A stretch of 64,000 nucleotides of DNA from Aotearoamyces nothofagi (GCA_015345905.1 JADDTR010000025.1:1-64000); one strand, 5' to 3'. Counted from the stretch's first letter, positions 14,075-26,411 are shown. A program made the numbers and translations. The notes: generated by a model from the letters alone, not told the origin.

Positions 14075-15298
14075 ACATATATGTAGATACTGCATTAACG
14101 CCGCCGCTGCGAAAATATATTGTATCTAGTTTTAGAGTCCGTGTATAATATACCCCGCCATCAATCAATATACATACCTCTCTCTCTGAGAGAAAAGAGC
14201 AACACCCCCGATGATAATAAAGAAATATATATATATATAACGTTACATAAATAAACAGAAAGAAACCCCCCCTCCGTCACCCGCGTATACAGCCAGATCA
14301 GATCAACACAGCATAAGAGCTAAACTTGACCTAGACCTGAACCCCTCCACCCCTCCACCCCTCCAAGTCCCCTCCTCTTCACGCCATCACATCACATCAC
14401 ACGCCATCACCACTCCCTCCCCCCCCAAAAAAGAGCATAAGCAGAAGCATCACATGCGACCGCAGCATCAGCAGCAGCAGCAGCACGCGATCAGATCCAG
14501 CGCCGCCCAGTAAAGTCCAGCACCTACGTGCGTCCTCGACGGAGGGACGAGGGAGAAGAAGCGAAGAACGGGGTCTCGAGGGTCGGCGGTCCAGAGGGGG
14601 CGTGAGTGATTGGGAACCAAAGCCAGACGGCGGGGGATCGGAGGCGGGGATGGCGCGGGAGGCAATGGGCGGGGCGGGGTCGAGGACGGGACGGGGAGTA
14701 TGCCAAAAGTATCAGGAGTATGTATCTCCGGGAGAGAGAAGAGAAGAAAGAGAGTCTAGAAAATATCTCCAAAAAGAGAAAAAAAAAAGGGAGAGATACG
14801 CAGAGCAGTTTCGGGATTATGCCAAGGGACAATATACGCATATTTCTCCTATTTCTCCAGCATATCCAATCCCCTATACCCTTATGCCCATACCCTTATA
14901 CCCATGCCCATACCCTTATGCCCATACCCATATACTCTTATCCCCATACTCGCATCCAATCCCTTATCCAATCCCATATACCGCTCCCGGCTCTACGCAA
15001 AAGAGAGGAAAAGGAGAGAGAGAGGTGAAAAAAAAAACATACAGAGCAGATCAGATGAGATTGGATGAGATTAGATGAGATATCAGGCCCATCACTAGCT
15101 AGATGGATGGCTAGCCAGGCCTCACTCGTCTCATAACGGTAATACCACTATCCTCTCCTCTCCCCATCATCATCATCACCATCGTCTTTGCCCCCTCCCC
15201 CTCTCCACCATCATCACCAGAAACCATCCCTCAAAAGAACCCCAAAAAAAACAATCCCAGTCCTCAAAAAACACAGCAGCAACAACAACAACAACCCC
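14075..15298. repeat. Simple-sequence-rich convergent spacer
   Basis: Between the 3' ends of the GT90 gene and the UNC93-like gene. It contains a TA-run (about 14223-14240), ATCACATCAC repeats (about 14380-14410), GCAGCA (about 14465-14483), CCCTTATGCCCATACCC-like degenerate repeats (about 14868-14975), GATGAGATT repeats (15050-15080) and CAACAACAA (about 15280-15296). Open frames here are translations of these repeats. The CCCATACCC array resembles but is not the CCCTAA telomere repeat. Confidence 0.75.
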
Positions 15299-17148
15299 TC
15301 AAACCCCTCCCTTCTCAGGATGGCCAGCCGGCACGACATCCGCCAGCGTCTCATCGGAGAAGACGAGGTCCTCCTCGACCGAGACGTGGTCCTTGATCTT
15401 GAAGAAGATGACGGGCGCGGCCACGACGAGCGAGCCGGCGAGCAGGCCCCAGTTGCTGGCGAGCTCCGCCATGAAGGGCGTCTTGTTGCTGTCGAGCGAC
15501 CACATGACGGCCGCGCCGGCCGACTGGATGCCCTTGTAGAAGCCGACGAAGTTGGCGCTCTTGCGGCCCGAGTTGCTGAGGGCGCCCATGAACCTGGTGG
15601 GGGGGGAGGTTAGTAAGGGGGTGGTAGTTTTTGGAGAAAATAATAGAGAAGAAGATAACTTTTGGGGGGGAGGGCGTACCAGTAGGCGGATGCTTGCCAG
15701 GCGGCGTCGTAGCCGCCGTAGAACATGTAGAGGAACATGGGGCCGGCGTAGCCGCTGTCGGTCCAGTCCATGGATTGGAAGTCGGTGGTGTCGGTGTCGA
15801 CAGACGCGCGAGTGTAGCGCTTCTGCCACGCGTAGCCACCGCCCCAGATGGCCATGGTCAGGACGAACAAGGCCCCGAGGCAGGCCTTGGCCTTGACAGT
15901 GCGGCTGAAGCGCTGCATGTCCAGGGCGTAGCCGAAGATGAGGGCGCCGATGATCTGCGACGTCCAGTAGAGCAGGTTGTTGAGGGCCTTGGTGCGCGTG
16001 TCGAAGTACGCGCTGTTGACGCCGTTGAACTGGTACGTGGTGAACCAGTTCGACGACCAGAACATGGGGAAGAGCAGGATGATGTACGAGTCGTGGCGGA
16101 GCGTCTCGTAGAGGCCGACGAACTCGGTCTTCCAGCTCGGGTTCTTCATCAGGACCACCTTGGTGCCGTCGGAGCGGTAGACGGCCGACGCGTTGCACAG
16201 GAAGAGGGCGAGGACGGCGCCGGCAAACATGAGGATGATGAAGGCGATGTAGGTACCGTCGGTGACGGTGCTATTTGTCTTGATGTTGATGTTCTCGCCG
16301 AGGGGGATCTTGATGTGCATTAGCCATGAAGTTTCGGTTTAAAACCCAAGCTTGAGAATACTGATATGCAAAGATCTAGTAGTCAAATGCTTTGCACTTC
16401 TAAATGCTTTGGGCAAGTCCTCTAAGATAGACGGGGAAGCCCTTGACGATAGAGGCAGAGAAAGTGATGGAAAAAGCCACACATACCAGACTCCCAATAA
16501 CACCTCCCAGGTTAAAGATGGACCAGAAAAAGGCAAAGAATCTCCCCTTGCTACCCTCGTGCGGATAAGACAGCATGATGGTCCCCTGCGCGGTCCACAG
16601 CAGAGCAGCACAGACACCCAGCAGCGCACCAGCAAAGATATTGAAGCCAGCCACATTGTCATGAACCGACACCAAGAGCGAGATGGCATAGATGCAGTAC
16701 CCCAAGCCACCAAAGGACAGGGTAAGCTTGATGCCCAGCTTGTTGACAAAACTCCCCGCGAAGAAGCCAACCACGGCAAACGTTGAGTACAGTGCGATGT
16801 TCTGGCCCGGCCAGTCAGCACGGGGGGGCTTGACGGCCGCGGGGAGGGAGGACTCACCATGTTATCCGCGAGCGTAGCATCCGATTTCCCGCCCCCGCCA
16901 AGCCCGCTCAGCGCATTGAACATGCCCGGGCAGAGGAAGCAGACAAAGGAAACCATGGTGATCTGGATCTTCGGCGACGCATACCAGGGGATGACAAAGG
17001 AGCCGATCCTGCGCTCCCGGTACATCCATCCCGTCGGCCTCGAGGCGTCGCCGATGGCCTGGTCTACAGAGTACGGGTATTCGGCGTTGGCAGTCGTCTT
17101 CTCGGCGGCGTCGCCGCTGGTGGTGGTCTTGTTGTCGATGTCGGCCAT
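15299..17148 (-). CDS. UNC93-like MFS membrane protein
   Basis: Membrane protein of the fungal UNC93-like branch of the major facilitator superfamily (DUF895), a poorly characterised group of putative transporters or ion-channel regulators. Exons 17148-16858, 16801-16487, 16308-15680, 15593-15299 give 509 aa. The cytosolic N terminus (about 45 aa) precedes about eleven hydrophobic segments, including MVSFVCFLCPGMFNALSG, NIALYSTFAVVGFFAG, GTYIAFIILMFAGAVLAL and LASNWGLLAGSLVVAAPVIF. Family-typical blocks are LLWTAQGTIMLSYPHE and MFWSSNWFTTYQFN. The frame joins cleanly through the 178-base third intron (SL|IPLGENIN). The short acidic tail ends in PEKGGV. The last two exons have strong G/C preference at third positions. 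Substrate unknown. Confidence 0.88.
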
Positions 17149-18040
17149 GGCGGGATTGGGGCGTATATACGTGTATCGCGATAGGGAGTGGGGTTTTGGG
17201 GCGGGCCGGGCCTGTCTTTTCTTGTGTGTGTGTGTATATATATCTATATATACATATATATGTGTGCTAGATAGCTGTAACGGAAGCTGAAGCTTGGAGG
17301 AGGCTGGAGAGAGGGGGACGGCGCGAAGTCGCGATGCTATATACCAGCTTGTCGTCGAGGCAGAGGCAGGGACAGGGATGGGAAGCCGTACGGGGCAGGA
17401 GAGGTGGTACTGCAGGACAGGCAGGACAGGACGACCAGCAGCAGAGATAACGAGGGTGGAGTCACTGGGCGATTAACCTCTCCGCCATGGGGATGGCATG
17501 GCATGGCATTCTGTGTCTGTGTCTGTGTCCACCGGCTCTGTGTCCGCTGGCGGGCATTATTCCAGTACGGTAGCACTGGCATCACCGGCACCCTCACTGG
17601 GACATCCACTGTGACATCCACCGGGACATGCGCCATACAGTATTCAGTACACAGTCCAGCGTCCAGCGTCCACCAACGCTGAACCGCCCAGCCCGCTACC
17701 GCCCTTGCCTCCCGGCACACATCGCACCGCAGGGATTCCTGCGGCCAAGTGCCCGCAACAGGTCGCGAGGGTGGCTTGTTCCCGTACCCGTCGGTGCATC
17801 GATGGTTGCATTGGAGATGTTACCCTGTGTCCACCCCGAGTCCACCCTGTGTGCGCTGCTCGAGGCAGGCTGGGGAACCTGCCAAGGCATGTCCTGTGCA
17901 GTGCGACTGGGCTGGGTGGGTGTTGGAGGGAGAATCTACGGTGGCAGGGAAGGGGAGGATGGAGATGGATGGATGGGAGGGACGGTGAGCATGCTACGGG
18001 GACGGAGGGTTCGTGTTCTGTGCGTGTTCTGTGCTGCGTA

Positions 18041-18043
<3 letters not shown>

Positions 18044-18075
<32 letters not shown>
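18044..18075. repeat. (AT)n microsatellite
   Basis: Uninterrupted alternating AT of about 32 bases. Confidence 0.95.
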
Positions 18076-18077
<2 letters not shown>

Positions 18078-19597
18078 TTATAACGTTGACTAGTTATACA
18101 CATATATAGATACATATATATCTCCTATCTGTACTACCGTACATCCTCTGCCATTCTCTATTCTCTATCCTCTATATCTCCTCTCCTCTCTCCCATCCCC
18201 TCCCACACCACCCACCTCGTAAAAGTAAGCTTCATCTCGGCATCCCTCTGGCGTATACAGGGGAGCCCTGGGCGCATCCACAGCGTGTCCAAAGCCTAAA
18301 TCAAGATCCCGCAGGACGGTACGAGGTGGCACTGCGCAGGCACAGATACTGTATAGGTACAGATAGAATAGAACAGAACAGCCCCGACACGACAACATAG
18401 AAGCGCGATAATATAATTAATCGTATTTGCAGAACACCACTCCACTTTGTTCCACTCCACTCTCTCTCTGCTGCTGCAGTGCATCTCCTGTGCTGTAGGG
18501 ATGCATATATATAAACATATATGCAAATTACATATCCATCCATCCATTTGTCTGTCTGTCTGTCTGTCTGCCCACAACTCGAATGGGGAGATCGCGGCCG
18601 GTGCAGGCAGCTGTCAGCGATAGCGATAGCGACGGTGATGGTGATGGTGATGGCTACTGTAGATATCCGTTCCCATCCATTCCGTGGCGCGACACAGGAA
18701 TACCGCGTGTCGTTGTATCTATGTATCCATCTCTGTATCTCTGCATCTCTGTAACTCGTAACCGTCCATCCATATTCCGTCTAGCTGTCTGGCTGTCTAT
18801 CTGTCTATCTACGTCTATCTATGTAACGTGTGATGCTCCGATGCCTTATCGCCCCCCGGCTGCTCCTCGGGCCTGTTGCCGCGCAGTTATCTACTGTACC
18901 GCCTCTATGCGTCTGTCCATCCCATCTCGTCCATTCCATCTCTCCATCTCCTCTTCCTCTCCATCTCTCTCTCTATCAATCATCCCATTCTCCCATTCCT
19001 CAACACATCATCATCACCCTATCCTATCCTATCCTATCCACATCCGGCACACGAAATACCATAGCCTATATCGCAGATCAGTTACATACCACATATAAGC
19101 ACACACACACACATACATAATACATACGCACACAAAATCGTCTCAGCGAATCCATCACGTGACATCTCCAACTCTTGCAAAGACTCGTCCCTCGCTGATG
19201 GTTTATGATCTATGATTTACTCGTGACTGCGGATCCTGCGTAAGGTGCCAGCCTGCCTACCGCTCTCTCCATCGTCCAGAAGTGCGGTACAAGTACGAAG
19301 TGCGGTAGTAGTAGAAGCACAGCCGTGAGCCGCCATGTAAAACCTCAGTGCAGCCGGCCCGTGACACGTCTATGATACAGTACCATCCAGTTCCTTGCCA
19401 CTTGCCTCTTTTTACCTATTCCCTTTCCCTCTCTCCCCCCTCTCTCCCTCGTTTGCATCACGTCTATCATCGATCATCGATCATCATAGCCGGGTCGTGC
19501 TCGAAAGTTTTATAACTTATGCTTTGATTTTATGTCTATCCAAGTTCTAACTTCTAAACAGTCAAACATTCTAACTCCCCTACGTAAAATTGACATT

Positions 19598-19601
<4 letters not shown>

Positions 19602-19663
<62 letters not shown>
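19602..19663. repeat. Compound (CA)n-(TA)n-(TGTA)n microsatellite
   Basis: About 32 bases of CA followed directly by about 18 bases of TA and three TGTA units, 80 bases beyond the stop codon of the ABC transporter. Confidence 0.95.
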
Positions 19664-19664
<1 letters not shown>

Positions 19665-19744
19665 CTTTCCTTTCCCAGGATCCTTATTTATCCTAATTCC
19701 TCGCACTAAGAAAGTCTGGGTTCAAACCAAGATACCTCGAGCCA

Positions 19745-22700
19745 TTAATTATCAGCTTCCTCCTCCGTCTTCTCTTCCTTGTGCTGCTTGACACCTCTCG
19801 CAGTCTCCATCATCCTACGCACGCCCGCTCTGGCCGTATCCAGCTTGGCCACCTTCGTGACGTAGAACGCAACAAATGCTAGCGCAATATTAAACACGAT
19901 ATAACAAAGCATCAATCCAAAATTCCTCCAGCGGTCGTCGAAACTTATATTCAGGTACGCTAGGTATTCATCTGAGCTGTCGTATCGGCAATACTCGCAG
20001 TCTGCCGTTGCGTCTGGGTTCAGCAGCTTGCCCACGGATTCGAGGATGAACATTCCGGCGTATTCCTGACACGTCTGGCCTGTTGGCGGTGTGAAGGTGT
20101 TGATTTCGTCTGCTGCGCAGGTGATCGCGACGCCAGACACGGCATTGGATAATAGGCCGCTGGTGAGCCATGTGAAGGGCGAGAGGTAGTACATCCAATG
20201 CCAGAACTCCACAAGCAAGCTGAGAGGCTGCAAGACACCACAGAATGCGACGACAAAGACGCCGACGATGACCACAATGACTCTTGCTGTTGGTGCTGTT
20301 GGAGACATGAAGCCGACGGCGTGGCCAAGGGTTGACCACCACATTTCGAATGTCATGAAAATCAACCATTCATAAATACCTCGGTTCGCCCTTTCCGAGG
20401 ATGGAAAGGCACTCCAGAAGCCGACGGCGAAATACCAGGGCAGAAAGAACATGGTTCCCATCGCGAGGTTGTAGGGAATCTCGGTGACGAGATTGGAGAG
20501 CACAAAGGTCGACCAGTGGTACATGTTAGAGGGCCTCTCACGTGCCGAGTACAATGTTATCAGATCGCGTAGTCGGGGTTGGAGTTGGCTCATGAACGGT
20601 ATGCCGAGGATTGTAGCCATGAAGATCGAAAACATCTAGTCGGGTTAGCTGGTTAGATCTATAATATCTACGAGTACAGCGTACCTTATTCTGTAGACCT
20701 TGAACAGACGTCTTCTCCTTGTAAAAAGTAAAACCAAGGAAAAGTCCAGCAACGACATTCAGCACCACTTTTGCCACGATGTAAGCTGGATACCTGTAGT
20801 AATTCTGGAACAGTCGCCATTGAACTGCTCTGTACTGGGTGAGCCATGGAACAGCAAAAGAATCCTGTGAATGAACAGCTTCGAGTTCGTCGAAAGAATG
20901 CCTCTTATACTCAGCGCTAATGGTGTGCGTGTCTAGGGCGACCTTGCGTGCTTCTGGCGTCTCTAGCCAGATATCACCCCAATCACGTGCGACACGTGCG
21001 GTTGAGCCAGCGCCGATGACGTTCAAGATATATTCTGCTGGATTTTCATCAGGGTCACATTTGAAGGCCCCGTTTCTTTCAAAGTACCCTATGACCTCTG
21101 TGGAGTTGTGGCCGATGTCTCCGAAGTAAACGGTATTTCCACCCCTCTCAAGTAGAAGAAGGCGGTCGAAATGTTCAAATAAGACCGAGGATGGCTGATG
21201 GATTGTGCACAAAATAGCTTGGCCCGAGTTTGCGAGTTTCCTGAGTAGCTTGACAATAGACAAGGCAGATTCTGTATGATTATTAGCAGTGCCTAATGTC
21301 TAACGTAGCAATAATGGAGCTTACGGGAGTCGAGTCCACTAGTAGGCTCGTCCAGAAATATTAGAAGTGATGGTTTCGCGACAAGCTCCACTCCGATGGT
21401 GGTTCTCTTTCTTTGTTCTACATTCAAGCCATTGCCTGGACTTCCGATAACGGCTTCGGCATAGTCCTCCATTTCAAGCATTTGAATAACATTCTCAACG
21501 TAATCATACTTCTCCTCGGTAGAAACATCCCGAGGCTGTCTCAGAAGTGCAGAGAAACGTAGAGCTTCACGAACTGTCGATTCGGCGAGATGTATGTCCA
21601 TTTGTTGAACATATCCGGTCCTACGTTGAAAAGAGTTTCCGCTTGGAAGTCCGTTGACCAATTTCGTCCCTGTGATTATACCCTCGTTGACTTGCTCTGC
21701 TAGGACATTCAGTAGTGTCGTTTTCCCAGCACCCGATTCACCCATAAGTGCGGTAAGCGTGCCTGGTTTAACATAGCCTGTAACATCGTGTAACAACCTT
21801 CGCCACTTGCCACCTGGCATTCTGATATCATAGTTCATCTTCTCCCAAGTAAACGCATCTCTGCTTTTGACCAGACCTCGGAACTCTGATATATTCGTAG
21901 TTGTCGAGGTTAAAGGTGCCTCTGTCTCACCATTTTCAACATCGTCCACAGCCTTTCCTGCTTTAAGAATCTTCTTCACACGTTCAGGCTCATGCCCTTT
22001 GCGAAATATTAGGAATTCTCCCTTTGGTGGCGGTAAAGGATTGAATTCAGTCGCCACCGCACATGTGAATATGAAGAACACCATGAATCCGCAAATGATG
22101 CCAACATCTCTCCATAGATTGGAGTATTCGTATTGGTAGGAGAGGGAGAGGTACTCATCTCCACTGACATAAGAATCTCCGGGTACCGCCCCCGTAACGG
22201 CGCACACTTGGTTGGTGATTCCAACATCGGTGTAACCCGGTCCTGAAGGGACTAAAGATGCACATAGTGCTGATTGGCCGTGAAATTCATTGACCATAAG
22301 GGCTTCAAACGCGTAGGAAATAGGATTGATGTATCGAAGCCATGAAAACCATGGGTGCATGCTAGGAACCGGAATAATATACCCGGTATAAATAGCGAGG
22401 ATTAGGATACAAACAGCAGCGATACTATCCGCAGCTTCCACTCGCTTGGTTGCAGCAGCGACAGTCCGGAACAGACCACTCATGGCCAGAGTAGATATTG
22501 CGGTAATCAACACGAAGATGAAAAAGGCTCCGGCCTCGTTCTTTAAGCCAACCATGAAGTAGATGATAACATCAAACAGGACGATATTGACGAACTTGAA
22601 CGGGTAGTCTGCAGTTATGGAGGAGAGAGCTTCGACAAATGGATGATACATTGTGTAGCCTTTTTGCTTTTGAACCACGGGCCTTTGCGCATATTGTGTA

Positions 22701-24350
22701 CCGATTTCGGCAAACGTTTGAAGGGCGTTAAAGAGGAGACAGAAGAATATGACGCTGCCTTTCGAGAAGAATCCCGAAGTAGTCGATGAAGTATTGACAA
22801 ATATACTGCCATTGATAAGAGATGTAAATACTGCAGAGAAACATGACGCCATGAGATAGACTTTATCTCCAAGTAAGCGTTCATAGCCCCGTACAATAGT
22901 AATGGCGAGTTGTTGGGGCAAGTTCGCGAGATAAATGCTGCCCGCCCGCTGACCTTTCGAAATCTGGGACTTGTGTAATTTGCGAAATGCAGCAAGTTGA
23001 GACTCGGGTGTTCCCAACCCCTCCTTGTACTGAGCAATCTCTCTCTGCAATTTGGCATAATACTCTGATGCCTTCCATGTCTTGACAAATTCGTCTGGTG
23101 AGCGTGGTGCTTTACCCTCCCATCCTTCACGTACTCGTCTACTAGATGCATCTGTGATGGCGGTAAGGAAGTCTGGCGTGGTTTGGCGAGCTTTAGGCAC
23201 AAAGCCAAGGCCTTTGAAGTACGCTGTAGCATCCGACAGCGTTCCGAAGAAGATCTGTCGTCCAAGATAGAGAATGGTTACTTTGTCAAATTGTTGGGCA
23301 AGATGCTCTCCGGCTTGGTATAGAGCAATGATGGCAGTGTTGTGGATTATTCTGGTATTAGCTCGTATAATATTGACAAATTCAAGCGAAGTTGATGCAT
23401 CGAGGCCACGGGTTGAATTATCCCACATTCCGACTGAGGGGTGGCAGGCAAGCTAGATTCTCGTGAGCAAACCTTAGCCAACTATGAGAATAAGAAACCA
23501 TACCATTTCCCCAAGAGACACGCGCTTTCGTTCGCCGCCACTAATACCTCTAATAAATTCGTCACCGACTTTCGTCTGTAAGGTATGCGTCAAACCAAAG
23601 GCCGTTGCTAAAACATTCGTGGTTTCTTGAACATAATGCTTCAACTTTTTCCCATGCCGCTGACTTCCAGGGCTTCGGGCTTTAATGGCAAAACTAAGGG
23701 TCTGGCCAACGTTAAGATGAGGGAAATGGTACTCGACTGTTCCTATTAGTATACATCTCTGTTGTTCTCACATGGTTCAACGCACCTTCATCATTGTATC
23801 CAATGTCTCCACGAAAGTGTTTTTTGACTGCATCAATGTCAAGGCCGTTGTACCTAACTTCTCCATCCCAACTGACATAGCCTTGGGTGAACCCAGTAAG
23901 TGTTTTCAGCAAAGTACTACATCCGCTTCCTGGACGCCCAAGAACCAACAACATTTCTCCATCCCGCACTAACCCATTACATTCGTGAAGGATAACCTTT
24001 ATGGGCTCTTTCCGACGTGAAATTAGAAGTGCAAGTTTCTTGAAGGGTGTGACGACGATTTCGAAAAGGTTGTTCTGATATGTAGCTCCTGCACCTGATC
24101 CGGTCACACTGAGTCTTTCAAATAGTACCGTGGATCTGGAAGAGAGGGGCAACAATCCATCTTGCTCTCCCTTTTTGACTTCGGAAGCAAGATATCTTTC
24201 ATACGACCATCCATCAACCTTCGTGTCAGCCGGATCGGAAGTATCCTCAGAGGTGCTGCTGTCGTTTGTACTTGAGTCCAAGGCCGCGGCTGCAGGTTTC
24301 TCTCGTAGCGCCTCACTCTCCATTGCGCTGTCCTCGGCTTGCTGAGCCAT
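19745..24350 (-). CDS. PDR-type ABC transporter (full-size ABC-G)
   Basis: Plasma-membrane pump of the fungal pleiotropic drug resistance class, arranged (NBD-TMD)x2, exporting hydrophobic toxins, fungicides or metabolites. Exons 24350-23786, 23742-23504, 23452-21325, 21271-20685, 20635-19745 give 1469 aa, the usual size. NBD1 has the PDR-typical Walker A GRPGSGCSTLLKT with Cys in place of Lys (about residues 138-149), signature GISGGERKRVSLGEM and WDNSTRGLDAST. NBD2 has the canonical MGESGAGKTTLLN, signature LNVEQRKRTTIGVEL and FLDEPTSGLDS. Each TMD has about six membrane spans; an extracellular loop before the last span is Cys-bearing. I took the first in-frame ATG (24350); an upstream GTG codon is not a start. 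It is divergent from the Zn2Cys6 regulator. Substrate and subgroup cannot be assigned. Confidence 0.93.
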
Positions 24351-25028
24351 TGAGAGATCTGATATTATACGCACTGGTCTAATGCCGTTTGGAAAACATA
24401 TAAAAGGGGCGGTTTAGGGTTCTAGGCAAGATGATGGAAATAGAAACGCAACCCTCGACCCTGAAGCAAACGAGACAGGTGGAAAGGAAAGCGAAAGGAC
24501 TCTTCAAATTCAGATGGTGTTTCTAGATTTCTAGAGGACAGAAGAAACAGGGAAAGAAAGAGGCAGCCCTACTGCTTATAGAGCTATTCGGCATCCTGCC
24601 CAGACACGAGTCGATTCTAGCCAGCGCAAATTGGCAGCGGCGCATGCAAGTAGATGCGTCCGCACGTGAGAAGAGGTTGGTTGGCATGGACGGGTTGATA
24701 GAGCCCGATACACCGACGTCCAGGACGACCGAGGCAAAAGGGTAGCGCAGGGGACAATCGGAGCAAATGCTGATACTATGGGGATAGCGGGCGAATAACA
24801 AGACGGCGCAGTTCTCCAGGTGCGGATGCTCCATGATGGAGTCGGGCGTGCGCACAGCGTGGGCAGGAGGTGGGCTGACGCCCCTGCGCGCGGATCGCGG
24901 GTGATGGGGTGAGGCTCTCGGGCTACTATGACGAGGGCGACGACGACGAGAAGTAAGCGTCTCTGGGCGCGCCGGGTGAGCACGTGATGGAGGTATTTCA
25001 AGCACACCCTCCAGTGCCGGGAGGGTCT
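24351..25028. promoter_or_regulatory. 5' flank of the ABC transporter
   Basis: About 680 bases from the ABC start codon to the transposon relic. It is non-repetitive and of normal composition; minus-strand open frames (24523-25224, 24576-25007) have no family resemblance and run into the relic. A TATA-like ATATAAAAG lies at about 24398-24406. No binding motif can be assigned with confidence. Confidence 0.5.
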
Positions 25029-25835
25029 CAGCTCGGCTGGAGTACAGAAAAGTTCCGCTACAGTAGAGAAAGATATCCACTAATTCTCTACTTAGCCGAG
25101 GTGTCAACCTGAGGCTAGCTAGATTAGTTACTACTGTAGTATCCTCTCCTCTAAATAATCTTGGGCCGAGAGATTTTCTTCGAAAGTAAATCTGAGTAGA
25201 TACTAGAGATTCAGCCAATAACATTATAAGGCTATAGAAGACTATATATCTTTTTAAATATCAATACTATTATAGACTTTAACAAGATTTATACTATTTT
25301 CTAATCTTTTAATATAAATAATTTTATTAATTTAGTTCTCAGTCTATATTCAGTTATATTCTTAATTCTTTCTTAGATAAATTCTTTAGTCTAAGATTGT
25401 TTAAAAGAGAAGATAATAATATATATAATTGACCAAAGCTATAGTTCTAAACTTTAACTATAGTACAATTATAATTACTTTTTACTTAAATATAAGATAT
25501 CTATATAAGAGAAAATCTATAAATAAATATTAATCTATTAAAATCCAGAAGTTTCTAAAGATATCTAGTTATATTCTTCAATATTCTATAATAATTTAAA
25601 AGTCTTGAACTTCCAAATACTTTAAAAAGTAAGTATATATTAGATATATATATTTAATTCTCTAGAATAGTACTTTAGAGTACTTAGAAGTTTAAGAGTA
25701 CTCTAGGAATTGAGTATATACGCTGTCAAATTGTCTAGCAAGGTATAAATCGGTCCAATTCTCTACTTGGCCGACCTTTACCCATGCAAGGGGGTTTCTA
25801 CTGTAGCGGAACTTTTCTCTACTCTAGCCGAGCTG
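25029..25835. mobile_element. AT-rich DNA transposon relic with ~40 bp terminal inverted repeats
   Basis: The left end (25029-25070, CAGCTCGGCTGGAGTACAGA...) is an inverted copy of the right end (about 25795-25835, ...CTCTAGCCGAGCTG), sharing the core GAAAAGTTCCGCTACAGTAG with only a few mismatches over about 40 bases. The interior (about 25180-25740) is extremely AT-rich with no open frame longer than a few dozen codons, which fits RIP-type decay of a non-autonomous TIR element. Both ends carry further related copies of TTCTCTACT-GCCGA (25085, 25760, 25815), in direct and inverted orientation, so the ends may be compound. I could not see a clear target-site duplication, so the superfamily is open. 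Confidence 0.8.
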
Positions 25836-26411
25836 TAACCTGAGTGCGTCCTCAGTCGGGGCGCAGACCGCCGAGACCGCCGAGATCGAGCTGCCGCTAG
25901 CCCGCGTGCGGCTAGAGCAGGGATTACATTCCCCCGGCCGGCCTATTGCAGGCGCGGCTCTCCGGTTTGCCCACGGACAATACATACAACGCCCTACAAA
26001 GGAGGCATGTGATCCCGTCCAGCTATCTGTTCCATTTAGCCTCATCATCCTCATCGGCAGGGAAGACCAGACCACCAGACGCCCACCGGCACTGCAGACG
26101 AGGACACACTCTATACAGCATCTACAGCCCCGCAGCCGCATTCGAATCCTCGTGTCACGTGCTTTCGCGTGGAGGCAAGTGGCGCCGTAGATGACTGTGG
26201 CTCTCGTTCTCGACATATCACGGACCCGGCTGAGCAAGCACTGACCTCGATTGCACTTGTGTTGCCGGCCAGTCTCCTGCCCAGGCTTTCCCCTCGGGGC
26301 CTGCCCTTCGGATCACGGCCAAGCCGTCTTTCTGCATTGTCCCTGAGCAAGGGCGAGGAGACGAGGCTCTACGTTCAGTTGAACACATAGTCTCGCGGCC
26401 TGTCCCGAGCC
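25836..26411. promoter_or_regulatory. 5' flank of the Zn2Cys6 regulator
   Basis: About 575 bases, GC-balanced, between the relic and the regulator's ATG. Short open frames on both strands (25824-26237 minus, 25906-26390 plus) look like chance. A TCACGTG E-box-like hexamer lies near 26155-26161. No clear CGG-N-CCG repeat was found for autoregulation. Confidence 0.45.

Larger units (their letters stand above)
17149..19744. repeat. 2.6 kb microsatellite-rich intergenic region
   Basis: Lies upstream of the UNC93-like gene and downstream of the ABC transporter; no credible gene. Arrays seen: TG/TA tract (17224-17266) just upstream of the UNC93-like start, TGTGTC repeats (about 17512-17530), an AT run (18044-18075), CCATCCATC followed by TGTC repeats (18535-18571), GATGGT and GATAGC repeats (18617-18650), TATCCTATCC (about 19018-19040), and CA run then TA run then TGTA run (19602-19663). 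Every open frame in the stretch overlaps one of these tracts. Confidence 0.75.

Noticed and set aside
13572-14148. Two 180-codon plus-strand frames near the GT90 3' end
   Set aside because: Frame-shifted shadows of the GC-rich GT90 coding sequence with Arg/Thr-rich low-complexity translations.
14868-14975. Telomere-like CCCATACCC / CCCTTATGCCC repeats
   Set aside because: Units are irregular and not CCCTAA; the array is internal between two genes and looks like an ordinary degenerate microsatellite.
15631-16323. 230-codon plus-strand open frame
   Set aside because: Antisense to the UNC93-like gene in a GC-rich stretch; low-complexity Val/Glu/Gly-rich translation, no family.
19710-19745. GGTTCAAACC T-loop-like sequence near the ABC transporter stop
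   Set aside because: The five-base stem pairs poorly and no D or anticodon arm is present; it is probably chance in the 3' UTR.
24523-25224. 233-codon minus-strand frame upstream of the ABC transporter
   Set aside because: It crosses into the transposon relic's terminal repeat, has no family resemblance and no splice link to the transporter.
26130-26165. TTCGAATCC T-loop-like sequence suggesting a tRNA
   Set aside because: The flanking bases do not pair as a T stem, and no anticodon arm or acceptor stem can be drawn upstream.
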